NCBI RefSeq assembly: GCF_034627025.1
Contig: NZ_CP141050.1
Span: forward strand, 1,059,001 to 1,123,000
Source of the DNA: Microvirga lotononidis
GTDB lineage: Bacteria > Pseudomonadota > Alphaproteobacteria > Rhizobiales > Beijerinckiaceae
Reading direction: 5' to 3'
Length of the DNA stretch: 64,000 bases
The notes beneath the pieces were generated by a model. It saw only the letters and a list, made by a program, of their open reading frames with translations, was not told where the DNA came from and searched no databases. Position 1 is the stretch's first letter; every line of letters starts with the position of its first letter. This document shows, piece after piece, positions 59,799 to 64,000 of this stretch. Made by a program: the position numbers and the translations under genes.

Positions 59799-60938
59799 TT
59801 ATACGATGCCCCATGCTCGGTAACGGGTTCGGCCGGTCAGTTCCCGTGGGAGAGCCCCACCCAGTTGATGCAGCATGAGGTCCACTGCCTTTGGGGTGAC
59901 CTTCAGCAATTTCGCGCCGAGTGGCATGGTCACCAATGGGCGGGACAGGAACAGATCGACCAGTTCCGGCAGCTTCGAGTTCGAGCGAGTCTTGGCTGTG
60001 ACCCGCCCCATCAATTCTTTGGCCAGAATTAGCCTCTCCAGATCCTTGTTCGCGATCTCGAGTGCCTCCTCGACGACACTGCAAAAGCCGTCGAGTTTCT
60101 CCTTGGCCCCTTCCCTGCCCTGTGGACGGAACCTCGACTTCTTGAAGCCGGCGGCCAGTGGCAAGAGATGGGTCGTGAGCCCTCGCGCTCTCAGGATAGA
60201 GGCGGCCATTGTCAGCCCGAGCCACGGCAAGCGGGTATAGAGGTTAAGATCGAGCCAGGCATTCCAAGCCACCGCCGCGGCGGCAATGGCCGGCCAGTGG
60301 GAAGTCCGTTTGACGAGATCGAGCCACAAGTCCTCGGCTTCGGCCTCGTCCTGATCCGGGTCATAAACCAGGTGCGACCGGCTCTTCGGCAGCGGAGTTT
60401 CACCCGCCAGGACCCTGGTGGTGCGATCCAACACGGCGTCGATTTCAGCGAAATGCGCCTGCCAGGGGTCGGCATCATTGGCAAAGGCCGGGTAAGCCTC
60501 GTCATCATCCGGATCAGGCCGCTTACGTTTCGATGCCGTTGCTTCCAAGCCGATCCCGCCAACACCCCTTAGGGCCGCGAGCCCGTCGAAAGACACTGGC
60601 CAAGGGGCTTTGCGGGCCATTGCCGTCCGTCGAGATTTGAGAGCCGCGGCCGCCCGGGTGAGTTCATGGGTCGGGCTCCGAACATCCATTCCGGCGTCAT
60701 GCAGGACGAGATCGCCGACGTCGACCAGATGGCCATCGAGCATGAGCGCTCGGACGGCTTCGGTCATATCGCAACGGGATTGCCACCCCGCCGAAAGGCC
60801 GGAAGCCTCCAACCGGGCATCGAAGCGGAGAATGGCAATCGTGAGCTGCTCCAGACGACCCGCAATTGTCTCCCACGGTAATTCGGGAATGGCGATCGCG
60901 GACCGTTCCGGTCCTTCGTCGGTCAAACTCAAGCGCAC
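59799..60938 (-). CDS. RHE_PE00001/DUF1612-type protein with HTH
   Basis: The 379-residue protein is of a type typical for rhizobial plasmids. The N-terminal part has LPWETIAGRLEQLTIAILRF, CDMTEAVRALMLDGHLVDVG and DLVLHDAGMDVRSPTHELTR, the family hallmark. The C-terminus has a helix-turn-helix with SRPLVTMPLGAKLLKVTPKA and VDLMLHQLGGALPRELTGRT. The domain order resembles Fic-associated regulators, but no Fic HxFx motif is present. DNA binding is likely and function unknown. Its presence supports a plasmid-like origin. Confidence 0.75.
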   Translation of the reverse strand: MRLSLTDEGPERSAIAIPELPWETIAGRLEQLTIAILRFDARLEASGLSAGWQSRCDMTEAVRALMLDGHLVDVGDLVLHDAGMDVRSPTHELTRAAAALKSRRTAMARKAPWPVSFDGLAALRGVGGIGLEATASKRKRPDPDDDEAYPAFANDADPWQAHFAEIDAVLDRTTRVLAGETPLPKSRSHLVYDPDQDEAEAEDLWLDLVKRTSHWPAIAAAAVAWNAWLDLNLYTRLPWLGLTMAASILRARGLTTHLLPLAAGFKKSRFRPQGREGAKEKLDGFCSVVEEALEIANKDLERLILAKELMGRVTAKTRSNSKLPELVDLFLSRPLVTMPLGAKLLKVTPKAVDLMLHQLGGALPRELTGRTRYRAWGIV

Positions 60939-61040
60939 CAGCAGCCCCGGTAAGCGGGGCAGATTGGGAGGCGAAGGCCCGAACCGTCATGCGGATAAGA
61001 TTCGAGACGGAGCGACGTTCTACCGGCCGCGCCACTCCGC

Positions 61041-61706
61041 TCAACCTGCCCTTCGTTTGGCCAAAATCATCGCCAGGGGATTGGGCTTTGCGTCACCGAC
61101 CCGGTGGAGCGTGTTCCTGTCCTGATGAGCAAAAGGCGCGTCCCGGCCATGCACCAGCAGCTCGGTATCAGTCACGTAGCTCCAGCTTCCATCTGGGTGG
61201 AAGGTGATCGTGATCTTGTAAGTGTCCGTGCGGAACGCCTGCTCCAGAAAGGTTGTCGAGCAAATGCCATATTCGGTTTGCCCGCGGGTTGCCGTTACAA
61301 TTATCTCGTCCGCGTCGGCTGTCGCCTTGCCCGCCGCGATGGCAACCTGCCCGCGCGGGATGGCCACGGTCTGCATGACAAGGCCGGTGGCCGGCTCCCA
61401 CAGCCAATAGCCGACCTGATCGTGGAAGGTGATGTCCTCTTCCTCGGTCGTGATGTGGATGTGGTAGCGCAGGCCGTAGAGCAGCTGTGGTCCGTTCGTC
61501 TGCGGGTCGATCGCCCGAAAATCGATGGTCTCGATGAACACGCGCCGCTCCGGGCCTTCTGCCTTGGGATTGAGGTCAATGCCCTTGCGCGCCCGCCAGC
61601 GTCCCGCCAGCCGTCGCAAGGGACCCAGATTGTTCAGTGTTTCCGGATCGACATCGCTGGGTTCGGTGAAGACGTCCGCGGGAACAGTCATAAGCGCAGG
61701 GATCAT
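61041..61706 (-). CDS. Nitrobindin/THAP4-like heme-binding beta-barrel protein
   Basis: A 221-residue protein: NNLGPLRRLAGRWRARKGID, then beta strands with FIETIDFRAIDPQTNGPQLL, YGLRYHIHITTEEEDITFHD and WLWEPATGLVMQTVAIPRGQ. This is the lipocalin-like FABP/nitrobindin pattern (usual 'LGPLxxLxGxWxGxG' start), longer than the 160-residue core. It may bind heme or a hydrophobic ligand. The start at 61706 precedes MIPALMTVPADVFTEPSDVD; the frame is open to 61754. Confidence 0.7.
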   Translation of the reverse strand: MIPALMTVPADVFTEPSDVDPETLNNLGPLRRLAGRWRARKGIDLNPKAEGPERRVFIETIDFRAIDPQTNGPQLLYGLRYHIHITTEEEDITFHDQVGYWLWEPATGLVMQTVAIPRGQVAIAAGKATADADEIIVTATRGQTEYGICSTTFLEQAFRTDTYKITITFHPDGSWSYVTDTELLVHGRDAPFAHQDRNTLHRVGDAKPNPLAMILAKRRAG

Positions 61707-61754
61707 GGCGCAACCTCTCTCTTTGCAGCTGGAGGGACAAGCATACACTGACAA

Positions 61755-62057
61755 CGATTGTCGGCTCGGGCTGCGGCGGCAACCGCGACCTTGATCATGT
61801 CAGAGGGCAGGATGCAATCAGGCCTTGAAGGACCTGATTGCAGCGTACAAGTTACGAACATCGAGACGCCGCCGCTTGTCCTCTCCCGCACAGCCTGATT
61901 GTGGGTCGGCAGTTGCGAGAAGCCCCGCTCGCCAAGCTTGAGGGTGGTGGTTAGATCTGAGACCGGCTGGCGCAGAGCCTTTCAGGACAGGGGCTGGGTG
62001 AAATGAGGGTGTGGTCCCGTCATCCACGGATTGAATCACATCGACGCCTCTGGGGAT
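61755..62057. other. Intergenic region left of the IS66 element
   Basis: About 300 bases without a supported gene. It ends at the left inverted repeat of the IS66 element (62058). Confidence 0.4.
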
Positions 62058-62136
62058 GTAAGCGGTAAGCTGACCACATCTGGCGCGGCATGATGCGATG
62101 GCTGATCTTTACTGACATCAAAGTGAGGAGCTTTCG

Positions 62137-62541
62137 GTGTCAGTTTCTATGTCTGCGCCTATGTCTGATGATAGAAGTTTCCATGTCCTGGAAGCCATCC
62201 CCAGCCGCCTGGAGGTGAGTCCCGATCGGCCCCGCCGGCGCTGGTCGGTTGAAGCCAAAATGGCCCTCATTGAGGAGACTCTTAAGCCTGGGGCCAATGT
62301 GTCGGCCATTGCGCGGCAGGCCGGGATTGCGCCAGCACAACTGTTCGGCTGGCGCCGCAAGGCGATGCAGGCAGGTGCCGTCCAAGGCGAGCCCCATGAG
62401 CAGCGGCTTGGATTCGTTGAAGTCACGCCGACATCCGCCTCGATGATCGAGATCGTTGTCGCTGACGTGGTGGTTCGCGTTGGGGCTGATGTTGATCAGA
62501 ACCACCTGGTCAACATCCTCCGGGCGGTCCGACAAGCATGA
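62137..62541 (+). CDS. tnpA: IS66 transposition protein TnpA
   Basis: A 134-residue DNA-binding accessory protein with the helix-turn-helix RRRWSVEAKMALIEETLKPG, ANVSAIARQAGIAPAQLFGW and RRKAM, followed by the typical C-terminal domain ending LVNILRAVRQA. TnpA is required with TnpB and TnpC for IS66 transposition. The stop overlaps the tnpB start by 4 bp (ATGA). Start at 62137 or an ATG a few codons on. Confidence 0.9.
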   Translation: MSVSMSAPMSDDRSFHVLEAIPSRLEVSPDRPRRRWSVEAKMALIEETLKPGANVSAIARQAGIAPAQLFGWRRKAMQAGAVQGEPHEQRLGFVEVTPTSASMIEIVVADVVVRVGADVDQNHLVNILRAVRQA

Positions 62542-62882
62542 TCCCGGCCGGCGTGAAGGTGTTCCTGGCCAGCCATCCGGTTGATTTTAGGAAAGGTCCG
62601 GACGGCTTGCTGGCGCTGGTGCGCGAGGCCGGATCCGATCCCTTCAGCGGCGCGCTTTACGTCTTCCGGGCCAAACGGGCGGATCGTGTCAAAATCGTCT
62701 GGTGGGACGGCACCGGCGTGGTCCTGTACAGCAAGCGCTTGGAGAAGGCGCACTTCTGCTGGCCGCGGATCGGTCAGCATCGGGTGCAGCTCAATCATGC
62801 TCAGCTGCTCGCTCTGGTCGATGGCATGGACTGGAAGCGGGTGCACGCCGTGAGCGTCAGGGCTCCGCAATCGGTCGGATAG
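62538..62882 (+). CDS. tnpB: IS66 transposition protein TnpB (Orf2)
   Basis: The 114-residue protein has the complete IS66 Orf2 pattern: VKVFLASHPVDFRKGPDGLL, LYVFRAKRADRVKIVWWDGT, GVVLYSKRLEKAHFCWP and the FxWP..G end region. The molecular role in transposition is not known but the gene is essential for it in studied elements. Overlaps tnpA by 4 bp. Confidence 0.92.
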   Translation: MIPAGVKVFLASHPVDFRKGPDGLLALVREAGSDPFSGALYVFRAKRADRVKIVWWDGTGVVLYSKRLEKAHFCWPRIGQHRVQLNHAQLLALVDGMDWKRVHAVSVRAPQSVG

Positions 62883-62948
62883 TTCTCCCTGCGGCATGAT
62901 GAATCAGAGCCGGAGAGCCGCTTCGGCAGGTGGTCCCGCCATGCTCTG

Positions 62949-64000
62949 ATGGACGCGATGACGGCCCATGATTCCACCCTTCCCGATGATGTCGACGCGC
63001 TCAAGGCGATGGTGCGGGCGATGGCCGAGAAGACCGCGCGTCTGGAACAGCGCAATGCTCATCTCGAGCAGGTGAACCAAGGCGCCGAGGAGCGGATCGC
63101 GCGGCTGATGGAGATCGTCAAGATGCTCGAGCGGGCCCGCTACGGCACCCGATCCGAGCGGCTCGGCAAGGCTCGGCTGACGGACGATCAGTATGCCCTC
63201 GCGCTCGATGAGATCGAGACCGGTGTGGCGGCCCTCGAGGTCGAGAGGGACGAGATCCTGGGACGCTCGTCAACCAAGCGGCCACCGCGCCCGCGCAAAG
63301 GCTTTGCAGCGCATCTGGAACGGGTTGAGGTGGTGATCGAGCCGGATGATCCTGCGGGCTGCGAAGGGCTGGAGCGGATCCGGATCGGCGAGGACGTCTG
63401 CGAGCGGCTGGACGTGACGCCGGCGCAGTTCCGGGTGATCGTCACGCGCCGGCCCAAGTATGTCTACAAGGGCCGCGACGGCGTCATTCAGGCTCCGGCG
63501 CCGGCCCGGATCATCGCCAGCGGCATTCCCACCGAGGCGCTGCTGGCCCAGATCGCGGTGTCGAAGTACGCCGATGGCCTGCCGCTGTACCGCCAGGAAG
63601 CGATCTACGCCCGCGACCAGGTTCTCATCGAGCGTTCGCAGATGGCGCAGTGGATGGGCAAGGTCGGGTTTGAGCTCGAGCCCCTGGCCGCGTATGCCCT
63701 GGCGCGGATCAAGCAGGGCGAGCGGATCTTTGCCGATGAGACCACCCTGCCGACCGGGATGGGCAAGGCCAAGACAGCATACTTGTGGGCCTATGTGCGC
63801 GATGATCGGCCGTTTGGCGGCCGCGATCCGCCGATCGTCGTCTACCGCTTTGAGGACAGTCGGGCCGGTGAGTGCGTGGTCCATCACCTGGAGGGCTATC
63901 GCGGCATTCTGCAGGTGGATGGTTACACGGCCTATCATCGCCTTGCCCGGCCGAAGGGAGCCAATGAAGGCGTGCAGCTGGCCGCCTGCTGGTCGCACGT
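62949..64000 (+). CDS. tnpC: IS66 transposase TnpC, 3' end outside the window
   Basis: About 350 residues visible: an N-terminal coiled coil (LKAMVRAMAEKTARLEQRNA), LERARYGTRSERLG, the zinc-binding-like region and the DDE core start (GERIFADETTLPTGMGKAKT, VYRFEDSRAGECVVHHLEGY, ILQVDGYTAYHRL). The frame is open to the window edge, so the gene is probably intact. Start 62949 or 62958. It belongs to a different IS66 branch from the fragments at 2895 and 18451. Confidence 0.92.
   Translation, partial: MDAMTAHDSTLPDDVDALKAMVRAMAEKTARLEQRNAHLEQVNQGAEERIARLMEIVKMLERARYGTRSERLGKARLTDDQYALALDEIETGVAALEVERDEILGRSSTKRPPRPRKGFAAHLERVEVVIEPDDPAGCEGLERIRIGEDVCERLDVTPAQFRVIVTRRPKYVYKGRDGVIQAPAPARIIASGIPTEALLAQIAVSKYADGLPLYRQEAIYARDQVLIERSQMAQWMGKVGFELEPLAAYALARIKQGERIFADETTLPTGMGKAKTAYLWAYVRDDRPFGGRDPPIVVYRFEDSRAGECVVHHLEGYRGILQVDGYTAYHRLARPKGANEGVQLAACWSH

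Larger units (their letters stand above)
62058..64000 (+). mobile_element. IS66-family insertion sequence, cut by the window edge
   Basis: The left terminal repeat begins GTAAGCGGTAAGCTGACC at 62058, the usual IS66 start. tnpA, tnpB and the first two thirds of tnpC follow in the standard order, all intact as far as visible. The right end lies outside the window. Confidence 0.9.

Overview
The window reads as an accessory region, either a plasmid or a chromosomal island, of an alphaproteobacterium of the order Hyphomicrobiales (Rhizobiales). Microvirga or a near relative in the Methylobacteriaceae is my best guess. This rests on a BA14K-family secreted protein, a NepR-like anti-sigma factor, an RHE_PE00001/DUF1612-type protein, an extra IHF-alpha gene, alphaproteobacterial IS66 elements, and moderately high GC with clear AT-richer islands. 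No replication, partition or conjugation genes are visible, so plasmid versus island cannot be settled here.

Layout. 0-3.6 kb: a broken IS6-type transposase, a class III nucleotide cyclase with TolB-like and TPR parts, and a truncated IS66-type transposase. 4.2-8.7 kb: an AT-richer island with a secreted repeat protein, a KAP-like P-loop NTPase, a DUF262/HNH nuclease and a small DUF6953-like protein, which together look like a defence module. 9.4-15.8 kb: three tRNA-like genes (Gly, Met, Lys) with good 3' halves and abnormal 5' halves, each followed by a short tandem repeat. Between them lie a mobile-element-type topoisomerase III, a cupin, a basic-tailed small protein and a cytochrome P450. 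16-21 kb: an L,D-transpeptidase, a second IS66-type fragment and an orphan peptide-type solute-binding protein.

21-25.3 kb: small accessory genes on the minus strand, including a Panacea-domain protein beside a protease-like protein without its serine, a HAD-type phosphatase and a duplicated hairpin leader. 25.3-36.2 kb: a catabolic cluster with a GntR/FCD regulator, NIPSNAP protein, 3-hydroxyisobutyrate-dehydrogenase-like enzyme, amidohydrolase, RraA-like aldolase, complete carbohydrate-type ABC transporter, CoA transferase and enoyl-CoA hydratase. A small acid or sugar-acid derivative is probably imported, oxidised or cleaved, activated to a CoA thioester and degraded. GTATAC/GTATGC half-sites mark likely GntR operators.

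36.3-38.4 kb: an IS3-type orfA cut by a 1.58-kb insertion sequence whose terminal repeats I can align. 38.5-51 kb: an array of short plus-strand genes of unknown function, several sharing an AAxCCCC leader near the start codon. They are mixed with a CoiA-like nuclease, a DUF5983-like protein, a split response regulator, a RarA paralogue and a cold-shock protein. 51-62 kb: a membrane-anchored Mrr-type nuclease, an HTH protein, IHF-alpha, a NepR-like protein, a frameshifted GAF-HTH sensor, a GGDEF-EAL protein, an RHE_PE00001 protein and a nitrobindin-like protein. The right edge is an IS66 element running out of the window.

Several genes carry single-base frameshifts (near 23.57, 40.27, 54.55 and 56.39 kb). 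These suggest decay of accessory genes or residual sequencing errors.
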